DNA of 64,000 nt from Caenorhabditis elegans. Its lineage: Eukaryota; Nematoda; Chromadorea; Rhabditida; Rhabditidae. The translations under genes were made by a program, and so were the position numbers. Of this stretch, positions 1 to 12,600 are shown in pieces; position 1 is the first letter of the stretch; each line of letters opens with the position of its first letter. The stretch is from NCBI RefSeq assembly GCF_000002985.6, contig NC_003279.8, positions 5,084,001-5,148,000 on the forward strand. The letters are read 5' to 3'. The notes beneath the pieces were generated by a model. The model saw nothing but the letters and a program-made list of their open reading frames with translations. It was not told where the DNA came from and ran no database searches.

Positions 1-2351
1 CTTTAAATATTGTAGTAATTTTTTTACAATTTTGGAAATTGTTCGTAAAAGTCAAATCGGGATAATTTCTCAATTTTCATCTATCATAATTCCTGAAGTC
101 GGTCGAAAAAAAAGTGGCGCTTGTATCAGAACATTCAAGTCAAACCTACGGAAGCAGCTTTCAAAAAACCTAAATTTTCCAAAATATCAAATTTATCTCA
201 ATATAATATGTTATGTAATATACAAGAATTTCCAAAATTCCAAAGTTTACCAACATTTCCGAAATTCCAAATACACCATAATTTTCAAAATTCAAAATTT
301 ACCGAAATTTCCAAAATTCCAAATTACCAATTTTGAAAAATTATCAAAATACCAAATTTACTAATTTTCCAAAAACTTTGACTGATAATTTTGGTAAATC
401 ACATGATTTGTTGTTTAAAGTTGAAAAAAACATAGTCAGAAACAACAAAATGACAAAGTAAAATACCGTTCCAATTTTCAAAGAAATACTGCAAAATATA
501 GACACTTCTCTAAATATGTTTTTTTTTTGGTTGTCATATGACTCCTTGCTCCATTCTATTTCCCCCGTGTTCCCAGAGCCGTTCGTTTTTCCATTCCTGT
601 GTAGCGTGACATAAAAAGAGAAGGATATACATCCGATTATCGCCTCTCCGCACTATTGTGAGCCCTCCCCCATTCCGTGGTCCTCCCCGTCCCAATTGCT
701 GGTCGGAGCTCCCAAAAACTCTCGTTTTCCATCATTCCTCTCCTGCTCTCATCCGTCGCCGCCGCGTTGCCATTTGCTGTCCCGCCCTTCCATTGCATTT
801 TTTTGTGTTCTTCCCGGGTTCCAGGGCTCACGGAGCAAAATACTCAGGGGTAGTGTTATTGTTCGACATCACAGTGACATCTATGGTTAAGAAGGCACAA
901 GGTACTCCCGGTTGATTGCACCGCCCATTGCGGAGGACCTGTGCCGTCCTCTTCGTCCGCAAGGACAGATGGCCTCCATCCGCTCATCACATTCCTCTTA
1001 TTTCTCTTTATATATTGCTTCTTCATCTTCTTTTTCTTTTTTCCTTTTCATCTTCAATTTGTTTTTGACACCTTTTGATATGTTTGCTCTTTCTCACTTT
1101 CTTCCAGAAATCTGAACCCTCCGCTTTTAAAGTGCACATTATTTCTCTATCGAGTTTCAACCACTTTTATACAATTTTCATTCCATTAGTCGAACATTTT
1201 AGAAATTTAATTTTTTTTTGGTTTAGAAAACTTTTTTGTTGTCATAAAACATTCCTAAATCTATTGTTCTGCATATTAATAAATTTTTCATGAATCCTGC
1301 TCTGAAGATACATTTTTTCAGAGTATGGAACAAAAAACCATGTGAAGTTCAATTTTCGGAAATTTTTACAAGTATAATCAAACAATTAGAGAATATTTTC
1401 AAATTAAATATAATATTATAAAGGGTAAAAAAAATGGTTCTTTTTGGATAACAAACCTTATTTAAAAATTAAATTAAATGGTCTCAAATGCAGAAGGCAA
1501 ATGCCTACCATCGTGCTTACTAAAACGGTGAAGATTTTAAAGTTGGAGTATCGTCAGTAGGAATGTTACCTCATTATACTCAACATGACCAAATATAAAA
1601 TAGTTCGATTTTTAAATAGTTTTAGTTTAAATTTTGGCAAACTGCCGAATTGCCAAAAAAGTACTTTTGAGTAATCTTGGTCATTGCTGCATTTTTCAAC
1701 CCCTAGAATTTTTGAATACCAATAATTGAAACTCGCTTAAAATATTAACTTGTAGAATTTTTTTTAAACACAAAGTTTAAGAAGTTTCTAAAAAGTTTCT
1801 AAAAAAAATCTTGGCATTTTGAGCATTTTTTGTATACAAATATTTAATTAAAAAATCACATGTTCCAAATTAATATATTTTTACATCGAACATTTTCACT
1901 CAATAATTTTTTTTAAATGCCATTATAGTTTTTTTAAGTTTAAAATGGTTCGGTCTATTTTTTTTTTTTGTGCTAAAGTGAAAAAATTCTAAAAAGTGCG
2001 TTGCAAAATGTGTTCTAACTACCAAAATGTGTTCTAACTACCAGAAAAGGAAATTTCTAAATTGTTTTCCTTGAATTTCAAAAATTTCCAAGTTTAACAA
2101 ACTTCAATTTTACCAATTCCTGATTTCATATCCATTTTTACTTTTAATAATTATATAGATTTGAATATCTATTTATACAAAATAAATAACCACGAGTCAC
2201 CGTTTCCTGTCGATTATTGTTTGTTGTGACCGGTTATGTGTACATTTGTTTATATCCTTCATTCATTTCCTCTTCGGTTCGCCATCTCTTCCCCGAAACC
2301 ACATTTCCATTTGCAGTATCATTCCGGACCCCCGAAACAATTAGTCATGTA
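1..2351. other. AT-rich non-coding region upstream of kin-32
   Basis: No convincing coding exon is visible. Positions 180-375 hold degenerate tandem copies of a TTTCCAAAATTCCAAA-like unit. Positions 640-1000 are less AT-rich than their surroundings but carry no long open frame with coding character. A splice acceptor (TTTGCAG) lies about 35 bp before the kin-32 start, so the last part is probably 5'UTR or outron. The 640-1000 block could be a distal promoter or a non-coding first exon, but nothing in it proves that. Confidence 0.6.
180..375. repeat. Degenerate AT-rich tandem repeat (TTTCCAAAATTCCAAA-like)
   Basis: The words CCAAAATTCCAAA, ACCAACATTTCCGAAATTCC and close variants recur head to tail with small indels. 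This makes two overlapping spurious ORFs of 110 and 71 codons that are rich in Phe, Lys, Ile, Asn and Tyr. It is simple-sequence DNA rather than a gene. Confidence 0.5.
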
Positions 2352-5300
2352 ATGGAAGGTCTAGCACGTGTATTCCTGATTGGTGGTGCTTCAAAAGCTG
2401 TTCGATATGATGAGCAGACAACGATTGAGGTGAGTGAGGGAGGAGATCTCTCGAAGATCTCTTTGCATCTCAAATTTCAAATTTTGAAATTCCAAACAAT
2501 TTCCCCCAACAAGAATGACCTATGAAAGTGCTCTCTTATCTCTTATCCTCCAAGCAAATTCTAATCAACATGAAATGGGAAGTGTCGTTTCTAATAAAAA
2601 GGGATAGAACGATTTGATCATACTAATGGATTGCCGTCGGCCAAAGAATGTGTTTTTATTCCGAAAGTACTTTTGTTCCCACCTTTAAAACTTGAAGTAC
2701 TTATTTTTGTGAGTTTTTTTTTGTAAACTTTGAAATTACTGGTATGCGGCCTAGTTTTTTTGGTTGTGAAAAATTAGGTCACTAATTTTTTTGTTTGTTT
2801 CTTTCCTCACAAAACCCAAAAAAACCGTCTTTTGTGCTCGGAGGTGCTCCAGAAAATGAGATTTTTGGTCCTTCGATAACTCAAAATCCACTCAACTCAA
2901 CTCAACTCGCCGCCAATAAAATTTATGTCTTTTCGGTTTAAAATGTGTTTATTTTTTATATCCCCCCTCCACGCCCATTTCTTCCTCCTTCTTCTGCAAT
3001 AACAACACGCATGAAAGTGTTTGTCCGTGGAGCCGGAAAATGCACTTTTTTTTTGGTGAAAAAGGACCTTTCAGTCAGAGCAGCATTTAACCAATTATTA
3101 GTTTCCATTGAATAAAAAAGAGAAGAAGGAGGTACAGCTGAAAAAAAAAACGAAAAGTTTTTTTTTCGCTTCGGTGTGGTTTTGATTGATCACCTGTGCA
3201 CACTCAGGGTTTTTTGTTGGATTTTGTGGGACAAACAAAAGAGTTTTTGATGACGAAAAATCTGAAAATCAAACTGGAAAAAATAGGAAAAGTTAAAGGC
3301 AATTTACCTACAAAAATTGTGGAAAATTCGTTAGTAATACAAATGGCATGTTTCAAGAATTTCAAAATGGCGATGATTTAGTAGTTAAACGGATTGTTTT
3401 GGCTTTATGTCTTTGCACGAGCAGAGCCTATAGGAGCTATGAATGCTTTATAGTTTCTTCACTTTTCTGATTTTTTCTGAAAGTATTAAACTTACAAAAA
3501 AAAATTTTTTTTTGATTTTTTACAGTCAAAAAGTTGTGAATACTCAGCCTACATCAAGCATAATTTTTGAAGTCGACCAAAAAAAAATTATTCTACGAGT
3601 TTTGTACCTCAATACCTTAGGGTACTTGAATGTACTAGAGGTTCTGCTCAAAACTACGCACATTTTTTGAATATTTGCCAGTTTGCCAAAAACTTTTTCT
3701 GGAAACTCTGAAACAGTTGGAGATGTTTATTTACTAATTCTGGCTTATGAGAAGTGAATTTAAACTAAATCTCCACTGACTATCGGTAACATTTTTGAAG
3801 AATCAGTAAAATATAATATAGTTTTCATATTTCCATCTTTTAACAAACTTTGACACATATACCAATTCTTGAAGTGTTGTTCATATCTCCTCCCGGTCGC
3901 GACAAGTTTGTTCTGTCCCATAAATCTCAAAAGTGTCCCCTTCCGTCTTTTTGTTCTGGTGTCTGTCACGAGCATAAATCATGTTGCAGCGTGTTATCCA
4001 TGTCGTCGCGCGAGGAATCGGAATCTCACAAGTTGCCGTTGCACACTTTGCTCTTCGACTCGTCACGGGTCCATCTCCACAAACAGCGGGTAATTCGGAA
4101 AAGAGGGACAAACTGAGTGATTAAATGAATTATATAGGTTCTGGAGATTCACTTTGGCTTCATCCAATGCTTCGAATTACACAATTACCTCATATTTATG
4201 CAAGACATTTGCCAATTGGAGTTTGCGATGAAATTAAGTAAGAATTTATTAAAATTATCTTTAAAGAAAAATAGCTGTTTAAAAATGCGTTTTTCAAATA
4301 TTTTTCTAAACATTTTCATTTGATTTTTCGATTTCCGGAGAATCGAAAAATCGCACAAATTTTCGGTGACACCTTTTCTAAGCACACCTTTATTTCTCTG
4401 TAATTCCAGACTAGAGATGAGAATGCGATTTATGCCACAATCAGTATACGAGCTTCAAGCGACCGACAGTTCTGCATTTGTGTATCTGCATGAACAAGTC
4501 GTTGATGAATTCTTTTCTCACGTTGCCTGGAGATCATCTGTGGAAGTTGCACTGGAAGTTGCCGCACTGAAAGTTTGCAGGGATTTTGCAGAACATCAGC
4601 ACAAGTGAGTCTTGGCACACCCGAGACTTTTGTTACCGTATATCTTCTATTAATATGGCCTCCCTATTAGACTTGCACTCCCTATTAGTATTGCCCCTCG
4701 GAGACCTTCCGAAAATTAGCATTGCACTCCCTATTAGTCTTGCACTCTCTAATAGTCTTGCGTTAACTTTTTTGTATTGCAAACCCGTCTCGCTAATTTC
4801 AGGATTTCAACAACATTTTTTGCCTATTTTGCAACAGCTTTCACATCATTTCTACGAGATTGAAGTTTTTGAACTTATATGAAAATCAAATTTTCTGAAT
4901 TTTTACATATGAATCGAGCTTTTTCAGGAAAAAACTAGTAAGCTCAAAGTCAGAAAATGTTCTGAAAATTAGTATTGCACTCCCTAATAGTCTTGCACTC
5001 CCTATTAGTATTGCAAGCGGGAAGACCATCGAAAAATAGTATTGCAGCCATATTAATAGAAGAAATACGGTAACTGTTCAATTTTTCCAGCAAAGGCGCT
5101 GACCATCATCTAGAAGATCTTGATATCGAGGCTTGCATTCAGTCACTCATTCCAAACGTTTTGCATAATCCGGGTTTCAAAGTAAATATTTATTTTTTAT
5201 TATCATATTCGATCTAATTAAGAACATTTTCAGCATAGTCATCTCAAAAAGACATTCACTGCATATATCAAAAAGTTCTCAGCGACTTCGCCAAATGAAT

Positions 5301-8300
5301 CAATCATCCGAAGCTTGGCACTTTTACTTGAAGTCGTTAAATTTGATGTGGAGCTATTCAAAGCAAGTCTTGGAGCAGGGTGGACAAAACCCGTGGAGCT
5401 GGTTGTTGGACCACACACAGGACTTTCATACAGGCTTAATGAACGATGTGATGTAAGATTTTATGGATTAAAGGTGGAATAAAGCTTCATGTTGGAGCGT
5501 TAGCCAGTGTTAGAGATATTTATTAATTAGTCACAATTTAAAATTATAATTTTTGCTTACAGAGCTCCCGACTGTTGGAACTCCGGACGATAGCAGAAAT
5601 CACAATTAGAAAAATGGAGAATGGTTCCGAAAAAACACTGATGCAGTTGAATCTCTCTGGAGCTGCAAAACCAGTTCTTATTACTCTGTCAACTGAAGAA
5701 CTTTCTCAATCATTGGCACATTTGCTAGATGGATATCAAATGTTGTATAATCAAAGGGATAGTGTGTTCAAGTTAAAAGGAATTGAAAGATGTGAAACTT
5801 TAACAATGCACGAAGCAACGATTCGACCGAAAACTCCAAATAATATTGATAGTAATATACGTCTTCGAAGAGAATTAATAACACTGAAAGAACTCATTGG
5901 AGGTGGACAATTTGGAAATGTATACAAAGCAGTTTATCATGATTTGGAGAAAGATGAACGGATAGCTGTGGCGGTAAAAGTTTGTAAAACTGACGCCGAA
6001 CCTGCAGATACTCAACTCATCCTTCAAGAGTCAAGTTTAATGAGAAACTTTCGACATTCAAATATCATTCAACTGATTGGAGTTTGTGTCGATCAACCCA
6101 TGTGGCTTGTCTTAGAGTTGGCGCCGAAAGGAGAACTTCGAGAGTATTTACAACAAGAAAAAGATTGGCTTCCACTTCGGATATTGACATTATTTTGTTC
6201 TCAAATCTGTGATTCCTTAGTCTACCTACATTCAACTAGATTTGTACATCGAGACATTGCAGCTAGAAATATTCTCGTATGTTCTCCCCAATGTGTAAAA
6301 CTGGCAGATTTTGGACTTTCCCGAGCGTTAGACTATGATGCAGTGTACACTGCTTCACGAGGCAAGCTACCAATAAAATGGCTGGCACCTGAATCAGTCA
6401 ACTATCGACAGTTTAGCATGGCTTCTGATGTTTGGATGTTTGGAGTATGCATGTGGGAGATCTTCTCACTCGGAGTGAAACCGTGGGCAGGAGTTACAAA
6501 TAGTGACGTCATAATGCACATTGAGCAGGGATCTCGACCACCATGTCCGGAAAAGTGTCCAACTGCGTTGTACAATTTCATTCGTTCCAAGATGTGGGCA
6601 ATTGAACCTCATAAGCGGCCAACTGTTGATCAGATTTACGCGGTTGGATTTCAAATTTTCAGAACCATATTCAAGTTTCAAATGTTTCAGATAATAGAAG
6701 ATGTTAGACAACAAATTATTCAAAATATTCCACCCGAGCAGATCATTGTAGGAAAACCTATGACGGTAAGTTATACACTCTAAACATATCCAAAGATCCC
6801 ATAATATCTTCCAGGCAGCCGGTGTAATTGTAGCCGAAATGTCAAGCCTTCCGGGGTTAACACTGTATCGAACAATGGAAGACCAGAAGCGACAAGCAGA
6901 GGAAGATGCGAAATGGTTGGAACAAGAGGATGATGAAGATGAAGATGATCAAGATATTGATCAAATACCATCAACATCTCATTCATCCGTGGAGAATATT
7001 CGAACTTCCAACGGCTACCTGCATCACACGCCAACATCAACAAGATCACTAAGGTTTGAGGTTAGTCTATGGTTTTTTCTAGGTGGAAAAAATTATGAAA
7101 AGTGTAGTTCAATTGCAGCTGTTTTTTTTTTTAATTTTGGGTGTGTTCAAATTCTAATTTTTTTCACAATTTTTTTCAGTTTTAGAAATTTTTATTTTTC
7201 AATGTTTTATCAGACTGAAAATTAATTTTCAAAAATTAGCATAACGTGCGCCGCAACTCAAGTTTCAACAAGTTTTCAAGCTAAATTAGGCAAATACTCA
7301 TTGACTCCAAAATCATTGACTACCTGTTCTCATTGCCTACCCTTGCTCATTGACTACCCTTGCTCTTTGCCTACCTCTTTCTCATTGACTACCAGTCTCA
7401 TTGCCTTCCTGTTTTCATTGCCTACTTATTGCTCTCGTTTTCTTCATCAGTCAAGAGGCACGTACAAGGACCGTATTCCAAGAATACATCAAAGGTACAT
7501 CTCGTTTTCTGCTTTTGAGCATATAGGAACATGACGCCGTAGTATCAGACGTGTCAGACAAGGATTCACTGGAGTTGATGGTGGCTTTCAATCTAAAAAT
7601 GAAATAACCTCCAAAACTCTCTGAACTGAGTATTTTCAAACTGGCGTATCTCAAAAAATACACATCTGGAAAACAAATGCCCAACTAACAAAATGATCAG
7701 AAATATTTTTTCTTTTTAGTTCAATAGTTTTTATTTTAATACACCAACTTTTTAAAGAGTTACACGAAGTCAAAGCCATTTTTCCAAAATTCACAAAAAA
7801 TTTTTAGAACTCTTTTGTTGTACCCTTTATAACTCAACTTTCATTGAATTTCAGAAGATAAATTTTGTTGAATAGTGAGTGAAAAATATTTTTCTACATT
7901 TTATCAGTTTTAAGTTTTCGGATATTTTCATGTTCCGCCAAGTTACAGACCGTTTTTCAAAAAAATCCAATTTCGCTTATAAAAATCTTCATATTCAACG
8001 TATCGACTTGAAATTTTGAAAAATGATCACTTTTTTGATGTCTCTACAATATCCTAAAAAATCTTTCAAAAAAGACTGTCCATCTCCAAAATCGTCATTC
8101 GCTCCGAAAAATGAAATCGGACTTTTGCTTCTCGAGAAATGGGCGAAAAAATCAACTTGCGATTTTTGGGTCGAAAAAAATATTTTTAGAAAGCTGAGAA
8201 CACGCTATTTACGAATTTCATGTTCATTTTGAGTGATTTTTTCTCTTAAATGACCTAACAATTAAACAAAAATAACATAATTTTTATTCTCACGTGAAAT

Positions 8301-9636
8301 TTTTTAAAATTTGCATTAAAACAATTGAAACACTGAGCAAATTACCAAAAATTTCACGTAAAAACAGGAAGGCAATGAGCACAGGTAGTCAATGAGAAAG
8401 AGGTAGGCAAAGAGCAAGGGTAGTCAATGAGTAAGGGTAGGCAATGAGAAAGAGGTAGGCAAAGAGCAAGGGTAGTCAATGAGTAAGGGTAGGCAATGAG
8501 AAAGAGGTAGGCAAAGAGCAAGGGTAGTCAATGAGCAAGGGTAGGCAATGAGAACAGGTAGTCAATGATTTTGGAGTCAATGAGTAATTGCCCTAAATTA
8601 TCTCACCAATCACGGAATTGTCCTTTTTTCAACGAAACGGTAAATATTATATTGGAACATGAATTACGTTTTTTAAAGAAATTTTTATTTTGACATAGTA
8701 CATTTTTTAGTTGTTAGAGAAACTCTAAAAACAATTTAAATTTATAGTAAGACGTTTTAAATTTGTATCAAACCATTTTCAGGATAAGACGTCTCGCGGA
8801 CTGCGTCGTAGCGTTGATGGAGTGTGTGACGCAGTCACCAAACTTCAAAACTCATTCAACAATCTGACACATAACGACGACTTCCTGCATTCTGTCAAAG
8901 AAGTGACATCTCAACTTCGTGAGATGTTGATTGTCGCTTCTGGAATGCGTGATCGTGTCACGACGACCACACAGAGAACTGACGTTGACATGACGAAAAC
9001 TTTGATTGCAAATGATATGAAACAAATGAGTCGGGTTATGGGGAAGTTACAGGTTAATGGACATCAGGCGGTGAGTTGTTGAGATATGATCAAGAAATGA
9101 TAATACTTTAAGAAAATTTTTGAAGCCTCCTGAGAGCAGGTTTTTTTTTTTCATAAACCATAAACAGTGAAATTAAAAAAAAAACATCTTAGAATCTTGA
9201 AGTATTTTTGAATAAAAAGTGTTGATTATAATCTGAATTACTCATACCTTCATTACTAGGTAGGCTTGAAGACGAACATTTACTTTTACTGTTACTTTGA
9301 ATGCTCGATATTATCCAGTTGTCCGGTACCCGGTCTCGGCGCGGTTGGCACTTCTCATCTACCGTACCCACATGAATGCCAAAAAATGTTCTACCTTAAC
9401 GATTTATAATTTTTATATTGTGATGACTTACTTCAAGACCTCAAATGAGTTAGCAAATATTTTATTGCATGATAAATAATTTCAAATAATTTTTAACATT
9501 TCAGACATACAATACACTTCGCAGGGATGTTGTTCGAATCTGTGGCGAGCTTGCTGTAAACTGCACAACTCTTCAACTTCAACTGACACAACCACCACTG
9601 GAAAACGAGTTCTCATCGCTTTTATCTAATTGTTAG
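2352..9636 (+). CDS. kin-32: Focal adhesion kinase homologue (FERM-kinase-FAT)
   Basis: Non-receptor tyrosine kinase of the FAK/PYK2 family, expected to act at integrin- and receptor-linked membrane sites. I trace eleven exons: 2352-2429, 3990-4089, 4138-4237, 4410-4604, 5091-5181, 5234-5452, 5563-6642, 6691-6765, 6815-7060, 8783-9070 and 9505-9636. They join in frame to 867 aa. The first six exons read as a FERM domain. The kinase domain begins near 5880: glycine loop GGGQFGNVYKA, VAVKVCK lysine, HRDIAARN catalytic loop, DFGLSR, and GKLPIKWLAPE after the activation loop. An acidic linker (EQEDDEDEDDQD) follows, then a helical C-terminus resembling FAT. The activation loop has one Tyr (AVYTAS) where vertebrate FAK has two adjacent. 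The ATG follows a TTTGCAG acceptor and an in-frame stop. Symbol from family plus map position. Confidence 0.88.
4636..5070. mobile_element. TA-flanked terminal inverted repeat element in kin-32 intron
   Basis: The outer ends are inverted copies of each other: CCGTATATCTTCTATTAATA on the left, and on the right the complement of CCGTATTTCTTCTATTAATA, one mismatch. Each end is bordered by TA, the target duplication expected of Tc1/mariner-like MITEs. Inside, the words TTGCACTCCCTATTAGT and AGTATTGCA recur on both sides. It carries no coding capacity and fills most of the intron 4605-5090. Confidence 0.7.
7289..8593. mobile_element. TA-flanked inverted-repeat element with tandem arms in kin-32 intron
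   Basis: The left end GGCAAATACTCATTGACTCC matches the complement of the right end (GGGCAATTACTCATTGACTC), and both borders have TA. Both arms hold CATTGACTAC/CATTGCCTACC words; in the right arm they form a regular tandem array. The core (about 7550-8340) shares long stretches with the element at 13203-14737, including TCTCCAAAATCGTC followed by GCTCCGAAAAATGAAATCGG. I take it as a member of one large non-coding transposon family. Confidence 0.7.
8388..8575. repeat. ~52 bp tandem repeat in right arm of the intronic element
   Basis: About three and a half copies of a 52 bp unit built from three related sub-units: GGTAGGCAATGAGAAAGA, GGTAGGCAAAGAGCAAG and GGTAGTCAATGAGTAAG. The sub-units are diverged copies of one ~17 bp motif, so this is a nested repeat. 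The left arm (7325-7430) has looser inverse copies. Confidence 0.75.
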
Positions 9637-12600
9637 ATATTGAAATTACAATATTTTTTATCATTCTCTAGATGTTCCATTCATCGGGTTTTTCAACCAA
9701 TTTTCTCACTCATCAATGTTTTTCAAAAGAGATGATCTCTCTCCTTGAGATCCTTGAGATGATCTCTCTCTCACTTTTTCCTTCTTCCGGAATAAAATAG
9801 TATTCAGAATTGAGAAGACGTCAATGTTCACACAGACTTGGCAGTTCCCACATAGAGAAATGCCACTGCTATTAGCACTATTACGATAATAAACCAACCG
9901 TCTACACTCGATGCTTCTTCTTTCTTTTTTCCCGCGAGTTAATTGACCTCACACTGGAGAAAAGAACACCAACTGATTATTCGAATAGTTCGGAAAGTAC
10001 ATTTCCTCTTTTTTCGCAACAGCATCTTTCCGCCTAAAATCCTCCGTGACCATTCGACCAATTAGACACAAAGAAACTGTAATTATACACAAGCTGAATA
10101 CTTTTTTGACGAAAGGCGTTAGCCGAACATGCAAATTTGTGACCGATTTACTGTCTACTGACCATTATATTAGCTTTTATTTTTAGAATTGTTTTATTTG
10201 TAAGCATATGTCAAATTATCACTTAATTAGAATTGCCGTTCAAAAAAATGAATTAGGTTGGTTCGCACTTAATAAAAAATTATAGCACTGGTCTCGATTT
10301 TGCTAAAAGCTTTTCGTGGCTTTAAATACCAATCAGCCAACAGAAATAGATGAAAGATGTGAATGTGAACTGGCCAATTATCTTACTTTTTGTGATCATC
10401 TGATATCAAACAAAATAACTTGTTACAACCTGTATATCCAATTGAAGATTGATTAAATAATACAAAAGCAATTCCAAATTTTTTTTCTCCTATTTGTACT
10501 CCTGAATTTATTCTATGCCTCTTTTTTTCCTACTTGGCAAGTGATATATGTTCACTTTCGCTATCCGTTTCCTCTTTTTTACGAATATTCGATTCACGGA
10601 CGGCAAAACTTTTCTCCGCGCGAACCTATTCTGTTCATGAATCAGCAGCTTCCTTCTTCCTCCGTCTCCCTTTTTTATTTTACTTTTCCGGCTAATTTGT
10701 CGAGTTGGAAACGACGACTCAATGATACTTTGGATGGCTTACCAAAACGTGTTCCTTCTTTGATTTATTCACGGAACATTGACATTCACTGTACTACACT
10801 TACTCTTAACACAACGCGTTACCTTTCTTCTCTCTTTTTTTAAGAGGTATGAGTTGAGTAGAAGAAGAAGCCAAATGTATGAGAAAGGTGATTATAGATA
10901 GATTTAGTGTTCTTCTTCAGTACCGCCTTCTCTCTATAAAGTTGAATCTTGAGAAACTTCCGATCCGTTCCAAGAATTCAGTCGGTTTCCTTGAAAAGCT
11001 TTTACTTTAGGTTTCCGTTGTCTCGGCTTTCTTGTCTTAGAAAGTTTTCCATTTTGTTATTTTTGATTTGAAATCCTGCCACTGGCAAAAATGTTCAGTT
11101 ATCATATGCGCAAACACGGTAGGTTTTCATCAATCTTTGTTACAATTGTGAGGAAAAATTTAGAGACACGAGAACATATAGGAAATATAGGAAATAGGAA
11201 AACATTGTAACGGTAGCTGAAAAGTTTTGCTTGTGCCAGGACTCGATGGCGTAATTTCAATTTATGCTCCTAAATCCCCCTTGTATCTTTAACAGTAGAA
11301 AGTTTGATGGCAATATCCCCACAAACCCTCACAACTAAAATGCATACAGGTATCATGTGTTTTATAATTTAGATTTTATTATTTTAATTCCAAGTCCTAT
11401 AAAAGTTCAGGTATACGCTAAAAAATCCAAAGCTTCTTTCCCTCTCTGCCCCATATCATTTGCTAACTCCAAATAGTGCTAACTTTGTTCAACAAATCCT
11501 GAAACTTCTTGTGTTTGCCATCACCTAACCGGATTTCGATTTCATAAAAGTACACACACATAAATACATATCACCATAGCCATCGTCACGTCTTCTCCAT
11601 GGTTCAGTGCCGTTTGTTTACAACGTATCTAACCTGTCTCCACCCATTTTGTTCGCAACTCTTATTCAACTCGTTCCGCCTTTTTCCGTTCCAACGGTTT
11701 TAAAATTTCTTGGATTAATGTTCGAAACTAATTAGAAATGCACCAAAAAAGTGAGAGTTCTCGTTTTATAACAAACTTTTGATGTTTTTCCGTGTAATTT
11801 AAATATTAAAATGTTATATATAAGTAATGATAGATTTTCGGATTCTCAACTTTTCTAAAATCCGGCACGATTCTTCCCAAATTTTCATTCATTCATTCTA
11901 GTGAATCTTCCCCGTAGCTACGCGGAGGCATACAAATTCCAAAAGGAAACCTACGCCTACTTCCAAATTACATTAGATACCTTTCCCAAGTTGAACTTCA
12001 AATGCTATTAAAATTTTTTGAAGTTCTGGCAAATCACCAAATTACCAAATTTCCACAGATATTTCTGCTCAATTTCCAAAACTTTAAAAAATGAAATCTG
12101 AGTCATTTTCACTATTTGATAGTAAGTAAAATATGAAGTTTAAAGATTTTAGGAAAATTTTGAATTTTAGTTCCATTATGGTTACTTTAAACCATACCTT
12201 TTAACAATTAAATATCATGCCAAAATGCAAAATGATGAGGTGTTCTCATAATGCATTCATTTGAAAGTTTAATCTACTCTGTTCTCCTTCTTTTTCAGCC
12301 AAAACGCGTGAAACAAATCATTCAGTTGTTTTTCCGTGTATTGTAATCATCTTTATCTCCTTTCATCCCCTTCTTACTCTCTCAATCTCTTCCTCTGTTC
12401 CCCTTAATTAATCCCTAAAAAACCTGAACCACTGCCTGGCTTCTCATTTCATCATTAAACTCGGCCCATTCCCGGGCAGATCCACTGATTGCATATCAAT
12501 TCTTCCTCCCTTTTCCTCATACTGCCATTGTTGTCATTCCTCTCTTTCTCCACTCAATCCTCCTCCGAACCCTTGCTAAGAAAAGCTTCTGTTATTCAGA
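9637..12600. other. Intergenic region between kin-32 and the secreted Gly/Pro-rich gene
   Basis: About 3 kb without a clear multi-exon gene. It has kin-32 3' sequence, a doubtful minus-strand ORF at 9949-10134, and a 100-codon open frame at 10541-10843 without convincing start or splice context. An ATG at 11091 is followed after ten codons by a possible donor (CACG|GTAGG), which could be a small upstream exon, but no partner exon can be identified. The last part is probably promoter of the next gene. Confidence 0.5.
9949..10134 (-). CDS. Possible small single-pass membrane protein (61 aa)
   Basis: Single-exon open frame with an N-terminal basic stretch (MHVRLTPFVKK) followed by a hydrophobic segment (VFSLCIITVSLCLIG), then a polar tail rich in Asn and Tyr. 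That layout resembles the signal anchor of a type II Golgi protein, and codon use is not simple-sequence. No splice acceptor lies just before the ATG and no catalytic domain follows. It may be a small gene, a first exon, or a fragment of a larger gene. Nothing here names a family. Confidence 0.3.
   Translation of the reverse strand: MHVRLTPFVKKVFSLCIITVSLCLIGRMVTEDFRRKDAVAKKEEMYFPNYSNNQLVFFSPV

Noticed and set aside
32-364. 110-codon ORF at the window start
   Set aside because: It is a translation of AT-rich tandem repeat, dominated by Phe, Lys, Ile, Asn and Tyr.
840-960. Possible small RNA precursor near GGTTAAGAAGGCACAAGG
   Set aside because: No convincing hairpin with a mature-length duplex and no recognisable miRNA seed.
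4300-4345. Short inverted pair CGATTTCCGGAGAATCGAAAAATCG in a kin-32 intron
   Set aside because: Too short and imperfect to separate from chance in AT-rich intron sequence.
9290-9385. GC-rich hairpin-like stretch around CCGGTACCCGGTCTCGG, considered as an RNA gene
   Set aside because: It matches the dispersed GGTCTCG repeat terminus and has no tRNA or snRNA box structure.
10541-10843. 100-codon ORF on the plus strand in the kin-32 downstream intergenic region
   Set aside because: No signal, domain or splice context; the composition is explained by pyrimidine-rich DNA.
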